Of a DNA stretch of 64,000 bases, positions 24,335 to 34,899 are shown in pieces (positions within the stretch are counted from its first letter, which is position 1; every line of letters begins with the position of its first letter). The stretch is from NCBI RefSeq assembly GCF_020360975.1, contig NW_025408669.1, positions 8,184,001 through 8,248,000 on the forward strand, given 5' to 3'. Both the position numbers and the translations under genes were made by a program. A model generated the notes under the pieces. It was not told the DNA's origin. It saw nothing but the letters and a program-made list of their open reading frames with translations, and searched no databases. This DNA is from Hirsutella rhossiliensis. Its lineage: Eukaryota > Ascomycota > Sordariomycetes > Hypocreales > Ophiocordycipitaceae.

Positions 24335-25774
24335 ATGCCTCGTAACGCCGCCGCCTATCGTAATACTACTACGACTCCTATAACTACTTAAACTAATAGG
24401 AATATAACGTTAACTATCTAACTATAGTAGGTTAGCGCTTCTTATCGCTATAATCTTAGTACTCCTTTATACGTTCGCTTCGACGACTATGCCCTATCGC
24501 TATTAAGCTTTAGTAATTCGTTTAGTAACTCGCTACTATCGGTCTATAGTATTATAGGAAAAACCCTTAGCACCTCCTATAACGCCTATAGGTAGTTCGC
24601 TTTATCGTTTAATAAAGACTAGCTTCTCCCTCTATCGCTACGCGACCTAGATAGGGCTATCTTCCCTAATAAAACTAAGATAATAACTAGCGCCCTTAGA
24701 ACCGCGTAGATCGCTACTATCTTAGCCGATATTATTAATAAGCTCCTATTTAAATAGGTCGCCTCTACGGACGCTAAGATACTTAAGATTATCGCTACCG
24801 TTACTAGCGCGAAGTGCCTTCCTACTTATTTAAAGATATTTAAGGCCGCCGCTATAGAGGAGCGCGAGGCCACTAGTATACTAAGAACCTATAAGTTTAA
24901 GGAGAGCCTTAAGCGCACCCCGGCTAAACCTAGAGGATCTAGTATAGTAGACCTTACCTTCGACGAGCTATTAAGGAACCTATTCGCTAGACGCTTACTC
25001 GCCGCCGCCGCGGCCCTGCCCTTTACTCCTTCTAAATAGGCTAACCCGTTCGCCGAGGAATAGGCCCTAATACTAGTCCGATAAAAGCTTAACCCCTTCT
25101 AGGTTCTAAGCCATAAAAAACCTAGACTATTCCCTATTATACCTTTTATAGTATACTACGATAACCCGGCCGATATAGACGGCTATATAGGCATCGTTTA
25201 CTTTAGGTTAAAAGTACTAGTCTATAGAGCCCTAGACGCGGCCGTAATTTAGGTAAATCTATTCGCTATTATCCGTAAGGAGGCTAACGCCGACCTCTTG
25301 CTTAGCTAGTACGCCGCCCTTACTAGAGTGCCCGCTGGCTTTATTTATTAGTTCGCTTTCGCCGCTTACCTCCTAGACGACTCGCCTAAGCTTACCGCGG
25401 TATACTAAAAAGCGGCCCGCGTTAGCCCCCTTTATACGCTAGTAGCGGCCCGCCCTTATACGGCTAACGTAATAGCCTATTTTAACTTATTAAACTAAAA
25501 GTTTACCGATATATACCTAGGTAGGTTTTAGAACCTAGGCCTAACTATATAGGTACTAGTAATAGTAATCCGTAACTAGGTTCTAGCCTCTTACGACGGA
25601 CTAGCTATAATGCTCTTAGTAGAACCGGCCCCGAATAACGCTTACGGCGTGCCTATTTATAGAGCCTCCGATATATAGGATGCCCCGGATAACGTGCCGG
25701 TAGGCCCTAAGGATCTAATAGAGGAGGAAGCTAAGGAGGAGATTACCCGCCCTACCCTTACCCCCGCGGCGTAA
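24335..25774 (+). pseudogene. Gypsy-2 second ORF, 480 codons, unknown function
   Basis: An exact 1440-bp frame runs from a surviving ATG (MPRNAAAYRNTT) to TAA after a tail EEEAKEEITRPTLTPAA. Internal stops are only TAA/TAG, so an intact ~479-residue protein is plausible before RIP. Readable parts include FDDYALSLLSFSNSFSNS, FKAAAIEEREATSIL, FDELLRNLFARRLLAAAA, KVLVYRALDAAVI and FAIIRKEANADLLL. It is rich in Ala, Leu and charged residues, probably helical, with no membrane segment and no recognised catalytic motif. It begins 0.67 kb after the chromodomain. A Gag-like structural role is possible, but another Gag lies upstream, so the function is unknown. Confidence 0.7.
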
Positions 25775-26153
25775 GACGGTCGGTTACTAGTTTAGCCTTA
25801 TTATATCCTTAGTCCTAGTTGTTTTTTCTACTAGCTTAGCTATAAAGCGCCCTTAGTTATAATTAGTTTTCCCTAGCTTAGCTGCTCTACGCCCCTAGCC
25901 CTACTTATTTATTGCCCTAGCTTAGCTACTTAGTGCCCTTAGTTTTAGTAATATTTTACTCTTAGATTAGCCGCCTTACGCCCTTAGTATTAGTCGTACT
26001 AGGTTATATCCTAAATAAGATATAAGTTATTCCTTATATTAACCTTAGAAATCTATATAACTTTACTACGATTCTATATTAGCGCGACTCCCGCTTAAAT
26101 ACCGTAGGAGACCGATAGGGATATCGGTTAATTCTTTCACCCTAGGTATTTAT
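25775..26153. other. Gypsy-2 3' untranslated region
   Basis: About 380 bp between ORF 2 and the 3' LTR, with repeated CCCTTAG/CCCTAGCTTAG-like words (about 25800-25960), possibly degenerate tandem repeats. No clear polypurine tract is visible before 26154. It retains some TG (GTTGTTTTTT, AGCTGC). Confidence 0.5.
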
Positions 26154-26859
26154 TATAGGATACCCTATAGTCGATAATCTAGGTACTTATAACGATATTA
26201 GCCTTTTTTAGGGAAGTTACCTTTAACTCCTTAAGGCTCCCTATAAAAGAAGGAACCTAGAAGCTACCGGGTAAACTCTAGGAAATTACCTAGAAATCCT
26301 AGAAATAATAACTAAGCGGATTATATAGACGTTTTATAGAGATTTCCCCTAAGGATATATTATATAGGGAATATACTATGATTTCCTAAGTAATAATAGC
26401 TCCTTAGGGATTATACCGATATTTCTCTAAGAAGTTACTACGAGAATATAGCGGGGAAATTATAGAGAAATACCTATACTTACCTAGGGAAAATACTAGG
26501 AAATACCGCTAATACGCCGTACTACTATTATACGATTATAAGGTTAAGATATTACTCGGTTAAAACCCTAAGTAAGGTCTTATACTCGCTATAGTATATA
26601 TAGAAGATAGAGAACCCGCTAGATCTTAGGTAGGTAAAGAAAAATATAAATAGTTATTACTACTCTTACTTTAACTTATAAGACCGGTAGCTAGTCTATA
26701 TTTAACGCGCGTAATAACGTATAGTAGCTAGTTTATATAATACGTTTAATTATATATAATAGCTAGTCCGTTTAATTACCTATTAGACCTATACTAGATC
26801 TAGGTAGACGGTAAGGTTAACGTACTAGCCCTATACTAAGGGACTAGTATATAATAAAT
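26154..26859 (+). repeat. Gypsy-2 3' LTR
   Basis: Matches 17013-17717 over its full length with transitions only, as far as I can follow. It is followed directly by the TSD ACCGT and the last 8 bp of the Copia-2 LTR. Confidence 0.88.
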
Positions 26860-27299
26860 ACCGTTCCTTATAAAATCGAACCCTTTTAGCTTCTTAGGTA
26901 ATTCTACTACTATTTTACTAGTAGTAGGAATAGGATCTTTATTTAAAGACTCTTCTTTTATAAAGGGCAAGGAGCTTTTATCTCTAGGTTCTTTAATAGC
27001 TTCCTCTATAAGGATATAGCTTTCTAGCTTATCTTTATTTAAAATAGAATTAAGATTAAAGGTATTATTACTACTAGAAATCTCTAGATTTATTATAAAT
27101 TTATTTTCTAGTATAGTAATATCTCTAGAAATAGTTATCTTTCTCTTAATAAAATCCTAGATTTTATATATATTTTCTAAATAGCCTACTATTATTCCCT
27201 TAAAAGCTCTATTATCTAGCTTATTTTTAAGGTCTTTATTCTTATAATATATAAGGCTTCTAAAGGTCTTAATTTTATTTAAGGTCTTAAAAGGTAGTA

Positions 27300-27950
27300 T
27301 TATCTTATCCCTCTTTTCTATAAGACTTTTAAATCCTATCGTAGAATGCGGTAATCTATTATATAAATAAGTAGCTATTAAAATAGCTTCTCTTAATAGA
27401 TATTTAGGAAGCTTAGTAGTAAATAAAAGAGCTCGTACTTTTTCTAATATAGTACGATTTATTCTTTTTATTCTACTATTAAATTCTAGCGTCTTAGGAG
27501 GACTAGAATTAAAGGTAATTCCTTCTTTTTTATAATAGAGTTTTATTTTATATATAAATTCTTTAGTATTATTAGAAAATGCTTCTCTAATCCTAGTATT
27601 TTTAGGGTTATTTTCTACCCTATTTTTTAAATTCTAGGAACCTATCTAGAGCTTCCCCCTTTTTTCTAAGAAGGTATATTTCTAGATATCGGGTTCCTAC
27701 GTCTAGGAAATAAATATAATACTAATATTTATTATAAGTAGGCACTTTAATTAGCCCCTAAATATCTAATACTATTTTTTCTAAATAGGTATAAGACTTA
27801 TATAAAGGTTATTTATTAACCTTATTTATTACTTTAGCTCTAATATATATTTCGTATTATCCTATTTTATTTTCTCTTTTAAAGGCATTTTATATCCTTA
27901 TTATATCTTTTAATATTTCTAAAATAGCCCTACTATTTATATACCTAAAG
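27300..27950 (-). pseudogene. Copia-2 integrase remnant
   Basis: Read on the minus strand: a segment REAILIATYLIN*LPHSTIG (about 27340-27400) is the conserved integrase region with the Asn-Arg-Leu-Pro motif seen across Copia elements. It precedes (in sense) a basic linker, after which the RT expected for Copia is absent and the 3' LTR follows within about 0.4 kb. Integrase before RT is the Copia order. Confidence 0.75.
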
Positions 27951-28817
27951 GTAAGTACTAAGTATAAAAATCATATCCTTTACCTTTAAAGATATAATAA
28001 GGATTAATTAGCTTTCTAATAAAGGTTTTATAGGAATATAATATAATTTATTTCTAAGAAATCCTTTAGTAAGGACCTTAGCCTTATTATTTAATAAAAG
28101 GACTTTATTTCCTCCTATTAAGGCATAGGTATTATTAAAATAAGATTAGGATAGTATATTTACCCTTAATTTAGGTATATAAAAGCAGTCTCGAAGGATA
28201 TACCTTTTACTATTATATAGGAACTTAAATACTAAGTCCCTCTTTCCTTTTACTAATATAAAGGAAGCTTTTCCCTAGTAAACTTTAGACTTAATCTTTT
28301 TATAGTTAATAAGGAAATTTTTATTCGATACTATATGCCTAGTAGCTCCGGTATTATAAATAAAATTAAAGATCCTTTTATTCTTATAACTAGGAAATCC
28401 TCCTTCTCTTACCTTTAAAACTAATTCCTTTATTCTAGGAATCGAGGCTTTTAAAGGTCTTAAAAGAGAGTCTTTATTAGCTTCTACTATAGGGGTATTT
28501 ATAGAGGTTAAAAGTACCTCTAAATCCTTAGACGTTTATATAGGGGTCGGAGCCCTAGAAATATCTATAAGGTCGATATCTAGGTCTATATTTTCTTACG
28601 AAGCTATATTTAAGACCTTATTACTATCGTTTAAATCGGACTCTAGCTTTATAATTCGAGCCTTCCTTCTTTTATTAGTAGTAGAAACACTATTAAAAGG
28701 GGATCTCTTCCTAGAAGAAGATAAAGAAGATTTTCTCTTAGAAATTTAAGTCCTATCGTCCTTTTTTCCTTTATTTAAAACCTAATAAGCAGGAGCCTTA
28801 TTCCGGTATAATTTATA

Positions 28818-28859
28818 GTAATTTACTATAAAATGCCCTAGTCTTTTATATTCCTTATA
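28818..28859 (-). pseudogene. Copia-2 Gag zinc knuckle (CX2CX4HX4C)
   Basis: On the minus strand 14 codons read Y-KE-Y-KRLG-H-FIVN-Y. With TAT/TAC taken as RIPed TGT/TGC this is a perfectly spaced CX2CX4HX4C knuckle, and the His codon (CAT) survives. It belongs to the nucleocapsid part of Gag; gag continues to about 29480 on the same strand. Confidence 0.75.
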
Positions 28860-29500
28860 ATAAGGAGTATCCATAGAATTTCTATAAGATTTCTAAGGCT
28901 TCCTTCGTATTAAGAAGGCTTTCTCTAAAGATTTATCTATATTCTCTATTCTTCTAGCTTCGTCTAAAAGACTAGCTATTAGGGATTCGAGGGTAAACGC
29001 CGTAGAATTATACTTAAGGCTCTACGTAATATTTATAATATAGCTTCTAAATTCCTTATTAAGGCAATTAAGAATCCATGCTATAAGGATAACTTCTAGA
29101 ATTTCTATATTATAGGATTTTAAATCCTCGTAGATTTCCTTTACCTTATAAAGGTATTTCTCTAAATTAAAGCCTAAGGGACTAAGATTAAAGAGCTGCT
29201 TTATAAGTAAATAATTCGACGAGAAATTCGACGGATTATATAGCTTTATAAGCTTATCCTAAGCAGCTTTAGTATTTATTAAATGCTTAATTTATATTAA
29301 AGGGCTATCTTCGACCTAAAGAAAAATCTAGGATAAAGCTTCTATAGTTTTTATATAATTTTCTTACCTTAAGGTAGCGATAAGCCTTTCCTTAGTAAGG
29401 ATAGCTCTTATCCTTATAGTCTAAAGAGTATAATTTAAATTTCCCTTAAGTCGAAAGAATTTATATTCTTTCTATCTACTTATTTTATATAAATTCGGTA
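28860..29500 (-). pseudogene. Copia-2 gag remnant
   Basis: Minus-strand decayed frame upstream (in sense) of the zinc knuckle, with a Leu/Lys/Glu-rich helical composition typical of Copia Gag. Stops are TAA/TAG. The start is probably between about 29480 and 29515, where a less mutated stretch (TATTTTGTTTATAGGG) lies. Boundary uncertain. Confidence 0.5.
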
Positions 29501-29575
29501 TTATTTTGTTTATAGGGATCGAGAAGTCTAGACGGGAGTTTAAGAGCGTAGGAAGGTAAAAGAAGTTATTAAGGG

Positions 29576-30122
29576 TATAAGAGTCTAGGCGTTACCTAGA
29601 TAGTTAATAAGTATAGTTAATTAATAAGCTAGGCAGCTTAGTTAATTTATTACCTTTTATCGCGTACGTATAATACGCCGTACGTAGTAGAGGGGGGTAG
29701 TAGCGCGACTATAGCCTATGCCCTCTTAGGTCTACTCTATAATATATTAACTAAGCTACCTACTAGTCGTAGGTTCGAGTCCCTGTGTATAAGGCTAGAT
29801 AGGCGCGTATATATACGGGCGCCGTAGCTTAGAGGCGTATATATAGCGTAGGCAGCGGGGGATCTTAACCTAGGCTAATAGGTGGTACGGCACCTAGGGG
29901 TAATAGCCTATTAACGAAGTGAGTATATAGAAGAGAGCGCGGGAAAAAACTATATATAAGAGTCTAGGCGTTACCTAGATAGTTAATAAGTATAGTTAAT
30001 TAATAAGCTAGGTAGCTTAGTTAATTTATTACCTTTTATCGCGTATATATAACACGCTATACGTAATAGAGGGGGGTAGTGGCGCGACTATAGCCTATGC
30101 CCTCTTAGGTCTACTCTATAAT
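29576..30122 (+). mobile_element. TRIM-1, 547-bp element with 168-bp LTRs
   Basis: Two direct 168-bp repeats (29576-29743, 29955-30122) flank a 211-bp core, with a perfect TSD AAGGG at 29571-29575 and 30123-30127, inserted in the Copia-2 leader. This is the architecture of a terminal-repeat retrotransposon in miniature. There is no coding capacity. Its LTR starts TATAAGAGTC and ends CTACTCTATAAT, the same ends as the Gypsy-3 LTR in sense orientation, and TATTAACTAA just after the LTR also occurs in the Gypsy-3 leader (about 42046). Mobilisation by Gypsy-3 is therefore likely. It keeps more CA/TG than its host. Confidence 0.85.
29772..29782 (+). promoter_or_regulatory. tRNA-like B box in TRIM-1 core
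   Basis: GGTTCGAGTCC preceded by GTCGTA is the variable-loop/T-arm sequence of a tRNA and matches the Pol III B-box consensus except at one base. I cannot fold a complete tRNA around it, since no acceptor stem or A box at the right distance is evident. It is therefore a tRNA-derived fragment or chance, not a tRNA gene. Confidence 0.5.
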
Positions 30123-30225
30123 AAGGGGGATTTTCGAAAGGAATTTTAGTCGGGTATTTCGATAAGGAATTTCAAAGGTATAAGTTAATTTCCCAGCTTA
30201 AAAGGAGTAAGCTAAGCTTATAACC
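30123..30225 (-). other. Copia-2 leader with primer-binding site region
   Basis: Internal sequence directly after the 5' LTR in the minus-strand sense. It reads GGTTATAAGCTTAGC next to the LTR, the place of the primer-binding site. Some TG/CA remain (AATTTCAAAGG), so RIP is weaker here. Confidence 0.5.
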
Positions 30226-30793
30226 TCTTAAGGTATATAAGTAAAAGCGGAGTTTTAGGAAATTAAGGAATTACGTAATACTATATAATAAAAGGGAAGA
30301 AGGAGTATAAGGTAGGAATTTTAATAGAATTTATTAGTAATATATTAGTATATAGAAGAGGTGTTTAAGTTAATAATTATCTCTCTATTTACTAGCCGAT
30401 ATACTATCTTATATAGATAATTATAGCTAAACGGAAGAACCTTTTAGGACTAGATTTAGACTGCCGTATAGCCCTAAGACTAAGGAATTTAGTAATACCT
30501 TAAGTATATTAGGAAGTGTCTTAGTTCTACTAATATTCGTGTTTAAAGGAGGTTAGTCGTGCCGGTGTTTTAAAGAGGTCTTAGCTAGTATTATAAGCTA
30601 GCTCTATTTCTTCGATTCCCGATTATATAATAACCGGCAACCCGTTTAATATATAATAACGTATAAAATAACGAGCGATTCTTACTCTATAATATAGGAT
30701 TTTATCTATAATTAATATACTACTTATCGGCTTATATAATCGGGAGAGTATATTATAGCTGCTTTATTTATAGTAGGAACACCGTTCCTTATA
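30226..30793 (-). repeat. Copia-2 5' LTR
   Basis: 568 bp, reverse complement of 15296-15863, with most TG/CA converted. It ends GTTCCTTATA and is followed by the TSD CTTAC at 30794-30798. Confidence 0.9.
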
Positions 30794-30798
30794 CTTAC

Positions 30799-30863
30799 CC
30801 TCCTCTTTATACCTCTTTTTAGCTCCTCTTTTTAAATCGGTTTTTTTAGCTTCTTAGGTCCTT
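30799..30863 (-). repeat. Copia-1b 3' LTR, right piece
   Basis: Continuation of the LTR broken at 16452. It matches the reverse complement of the first part of the Copia-1 LTR (compare 30864-30950), with a few indels. It abuts the start of Copia-1a in opposite orientation, making a near-palindrome around 30864 (TTTTTAGCTTC...GGAAGCTAAAAA). Confidence 0.75.
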
Positions 30864-31399
30864 TAGTAAGAGGGACTAAGGAAGCTAAAAACATCTGGTA
30901 TAAAAGAAGGAAGAAGGAGCTAAAAGAGGTATAGAAAGGAGGGTAGGAGTATAAGGGGAAGTATAAGTAGCGAGAGATAAGATAGATATACCGGCAACGG
31001 CTAAAAAGGAGGGGAAAAAACCGGTAAAAAGCTCGGTAGTTAAAAGGATATTAATAGCTTCTTTAAGTAGGATCTTCTTTATTAATTAAGATACTAGATA
31101 GGTATAAAAGGGGGAAAGAAGGATAATTAAGGCAATATAATAATTACTCCCCTACCTTAATTACTACCCTTATAAGAATTAAATAGCTTAGCCTTGCCTA
31201 TTTATCCCCTTACTTTTAATTTTACCTTTATATATTTTTATATACTTCTTATATCTCTCTTCGTAAGAGTTATAAGCCTAGGAGGAATAGTATTCTTATA
31301 CCTTCCGGCTACTATAAAAGGCACCTTTCTTATATCCCTTATAGCTTTCTTTTGCCCCTCTTACTAGAAAAGCTAATTTTTAACCGACTTTTCTACCCT

Positions 31400-32960
31400 T
31401 CCCTTATAATAATATCGAAAAACGACTCTACCGCCCTTATAGTCTATAGGATAATTCTAATAGAGCCCTAAGATTAAGATAAGTAGGTAAAGGAGCTACG
31501 GGCTCGTATAAATAGAACTATCTAGAATTTAGTCTTCTTTAATAAGTAGGACCCTCTTAAGCCCCCTCTTTATCTAAGGGCAACGGACTTTATAGAGGGA
31601 GCTACCCTCTTCTCTAAGCTAACCTCTATATAGTAGAGAGCTTTTTCTACTACCTTAGGTAACTATAAAAGTTATCTAAAGGAATACCTTTATAAGATAA
31701 AGCTACTAACTACTATTTATATAGTAATAACGGAATCTATTAGTGCTATAAAGCTAATCTCTCTTTAAGAGGAAGAGACTCTTAAGTAGTAGCTTTTAAA
31801 GCTTAAGACCTCGATAGCTCTCTTAAGGGGCTATATAACTAACTATATTAGGAAGACCTATATAGCCTACCTAGGAGCCTTTTTTACTAGGAACCTACTA
31901 GCTTCTTTATAGCTAGCTAAGTAAGAAGAAATCCTCGAGGAAGCTAACTAATACTTCTTAATAGAAGCTCTTCCTAGCTAGTAGCTATAAGATATATCTT
32001 TACTAATAAAGCCTATTAGCAATAGTTACTTAACTATCTTTTAAGAAGCTAGCTAGGAACTAAATAAAGAGGCTACTAAAGTATAATAATAAGTAGTTTT
32101 ATTCCTTTATAGCTAGTACTCGACCTAGACGGTTCGACCTATAGCCCCTATTACTACGGCCCCCGCTACTACTACGGCTATTGCTCCTTTAGCTCCTCCT
32201 TCCTTAAGAGCCTTAACCCTATATTTAACGGCTGCCCCGGTCCCGGCCCTAGCTTCGTATCTTACTCTAGGCCCGGCCCCGGCCCCGTTAGTCCGTCCGG
32301 CTAAACTAGTCCCTTAATAGACCTTTTAGTCTATTAGTCGAAAAATCAAGGAACTAGTTAAAATCGAACCTCGTTAATATTAATAATAAGGTATAATAAG
32401 GGGGGGTTTTTAAGTAGACCTTTTAGAAAGGGATAAAGATTCCTCGAAGAGATAACGTATAAGGAGGAATCGACCTACCTACTAAGTATATAAAGGGCCT
32501 TATAGGCTAGAAGACTACTAGTAGGTCTTCTATAAAAACCGACTTAAAGGAATTAACCCTTTAAAGAGGCTATAAGAAATAGTATAATAGTCTCTTAAAG
32601 AGGACCCCTCGTTATAGAAGAAGATAGACGAGATTCGGGTTACTAAGAAATAGTAACTAACGCTACTACCCTTATTCGAGCTATAAATTTAAGGAAAAAT
32701 CGTTAGTATAGTAAATCCGGTATTTATCTTCCCTATAAATTAGTAAGACTAACTGTTAGGACCCTCTAACTATCCCCTATAAAAATTAGCTATCCTTAAC
32801 TTTAGTACTTCCCTTAATATCTATAATATACTCTTATAATTCCGGTCCTTTAAGAAGGTATAAAGGGAATATCTTATTATAAGGGAATTACCTATATAGA
32901 TAGAGGGATATAGAAGGGTGAACTTTATAATAAAACTACTTAATAGGTTTATATAAATTC
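31400..32960 (+). pseudogene. Copia-1a gag remnant
   Basis: Plus-strand decayed frame after the 5' LTR. A Pro/Ala-rich stretch (about 32140-32310, for example APATAP-like runs with many GCC/CCG) follows a helical N-terminal part, and a basic segment follows. I did not find a clear zinc knuckle. The assignment rests on position. Confidence 0.5.
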
Positions 32961-33439
32961 TTCGACGAAAAAGGGTAGCTTATTACCCTCGATTTTTAAT
33001 AAGCTTAATTTCCTTCTACTTTCTTTAAAAGGAAGGAATCTTTTAAGATATAACGTCTAAGCCTATAAGGCTAGTCTAGAAGAATTAAACGATTAGGCTT
33101 ATAAAGGAGAAATTCGGTTAATTTATTCTTTAATTCCGACCTATCCTTAGGAAGGAATTACTCGAGAAGTTAGCTTTCCCTACTAAGAGGAATAGGTCTA
33201 CTATAAAGGACCCTCTTTTAGTAGCCTAAGGAGACAGCCGTCTTTAGTATATATAACTTAGTTACCTAGGCCCCCTAGCTTTATATAAGCTAAGCTAATA
33301 ATAGGGCGTATAAATAAGGGGCCTAAAGACTATCGAATATAAATACTATAGCTAAGGAAAGACTAAGAAACGAATTTCTAGATAAACCCCTTTATAGCCG
33401 GACTAACTATATAAGGAAATTTAGGTCGACTAAACTAAC

Positions 33440-34120
33440 GTCTCTAAGGACTAGGAAAGCTTTATTAGGATAATGTTTTTTATAGATGCTTTTTTAGGGA
33501 TGGTTTTCCCTTATTTCTTATAGACCTACCTAAGTAAGTATAACTAGTCTACCCTTTAGGACTTCGTTAACTAAATAAAATCCTACTTTAGCTATAAGGT
33601 AAAGAAGATATAGTTTAACGGAGAGCTATTTATAAAGGATATCTTAAATTAGCTTTAAAAAGGGGGTATTTTACCCTTCCTATTAGTACTAAATACCTAG
33701 GCCTAGAATAAAGGGGCAAAAAGATTAAGGGGTACTATAATAGAAAGGGCCCGTACTATAAGACTTACTATAAGGCTTCTATACGACCTTTAAAGGGAAG
33801 TCGTTAAGACCGCCTATTACCTTTAAAACCGGACCCTAAGGGACCCTAGGGGCCTAAGGGACTATAAGGGCCTAGAGACCCTTATTAAGACCTATAGAAT
33901 AGACTAGAAATTATCCCTTAAGCTCTTAATAAAGAAGAGGGCCTCGCTAGCCTACCTTTATACCTATAGCTATAAGGTATACGCTATAACTACTAATATA
34001 TAGCTAAAAAGGAAGAAGAAAAGAAAGCTTAATCCTAGAGCTTTTATTAGTTACCTTATTAGTTATAATTCTATAAATATCTTCTGGATCTAAATTCCTC
34101 TTCTATAAAAGGTTATTTTA
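33440..34120 (+). pseudogene. Copia-1a integrase remnant
   Basis: Plus-strand sequence with the conserved Copia integrase tail: EKARTIRL-like (about 33740), then EVVKTAYYL*NRTLRDP (about 33795), KVYAITTNI-like (about 33970), and RAFISYLISYNSINIF (about 34038), the GYDSTNIYRIW-type end of the domain. It precedes RT, giving the Copia gene order. Confidence 0.8.
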
Positions 34121-34899
34121 ACTAAGGATATAATCTTTAATAAATCTAGCTTCTTCGATAAAAATATAGATTAATAGCCCCTTTTACTCTTATAACGTTA
34201 GCTAATTTAAAAGATTTAAATCCCCCCTTCTTAATAGTTATAAGAAGAGGCCTAAGATAAGGAAATAGAAAAAGAAACTAACGTCGAAGTAGTTAAGGAT
34301 AACGCTTACTTTAACGGGGAAAAAAAAGGAAGCTACTAAATTAGATAATCTAGATAAAGAAGGAGACTATAGGAAAGCGGTAGAGCTAGAATACGCTTAC
34401 CTACCTACGCCTCCTTTTATATAAGAAGAAGATCTAAAAGTAGCTTTCTTTATTAGTCTTCCTATCTCGACCTTTAAGGGGGTAGGAAAGGCACCTCTCT
34501 TAAAGGATTACCCGGCTACCTTTTTATCCCTCCTTTAAGAAGTAAAGGAAGGTATAGGGCCTAATATAAAAGAAGATTAATTTCTCCCTTATTTTAATCG
34601 ATTTTCCGACTTCTACTTAACGCTAATAAAAGACGGTTCTTATAAAGCGTTTATAGTAGGCCGGCTTTTTAAGCTATAGCTATTAGTAAGGAAGGTATAT
34701 AATAAAGACCTCCTAGACCTACTAGTAAACTAAAGGCATCTAGAAAAACACCCCTTTAAAGACTAGTTTTTCTAGGCCTAGAAAGACTACCTAGCCTTAT
34801 ATAAAGAGATAGGGTCTTTTAAAGAGGTCCTTAAGTAAAAGGTAAGAGGAAAATAGGTCCTTAGCTATAAGTAAGTCTTTATTTATAAGACTAATAAAT

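Larger units (their letters stand above)
17013..26859 (+). mobile_element. Gypsy-2 chromovirus, full-length, RIP-inactivated
   Basis: A 9.85-kb Ty3/Gypsy element with ~705-bp LTRs (17013-17717, 26154-26859) inserted in the last bases of a Copia-2 LTR. The TSD is ACCGT on the right (26860-26864) and ACTAT on the left (17008-17012), the latter being the RIPed form. Removing the element and one TSD restores a 568-bp LTR exactly. The order is gag, protease, RT, RNase H, integrase, chromodomain, then a second ORF. CpG content is high, so CGA/GCG codons survived and protein motifs are easy to read. Confidence 0.92.
16453..30793 (-). mobile_element. Copia-2, near full-length but lacking RT (nested host)
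   Basis: A minus-strand Copia element is bounded by two 568-bp LTRs: left 16453-17012 plus 26865-26872 (split by Gypsy-2), and right 30226-30793. A perfect TSD, CTTAC, lies at 16448-16452 and 30794-30798, which proves the two LTRs belong to one insertion. The internal part (26873-30225, 3.35 kb, about 2.8 kb without TRIM-1) encodes gag with zinc knuckle and then integrase on the minus strand. I find no RT or RNase H, so roughly the last third of pol is missing and the copy is an internally deleted derivative. RIP is heavy. Confidence 0.88.

Noticed and set aside
29760..29800. A tRNA gene around GGTTCGAGTCC
   Set aside because: Only the T-arm and B box fit. I could not find pairing acceptor and anticodon stems or an A box at the right distance, and it lies in the core of TRIM-1.
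30840..30890. Near-palindrome at the Copia-1a left end as a hairpin element
   Set aside because: It is formed by the start of the Copia-1a LTR facing the end of the opposite-strand Copia-1b LTR.
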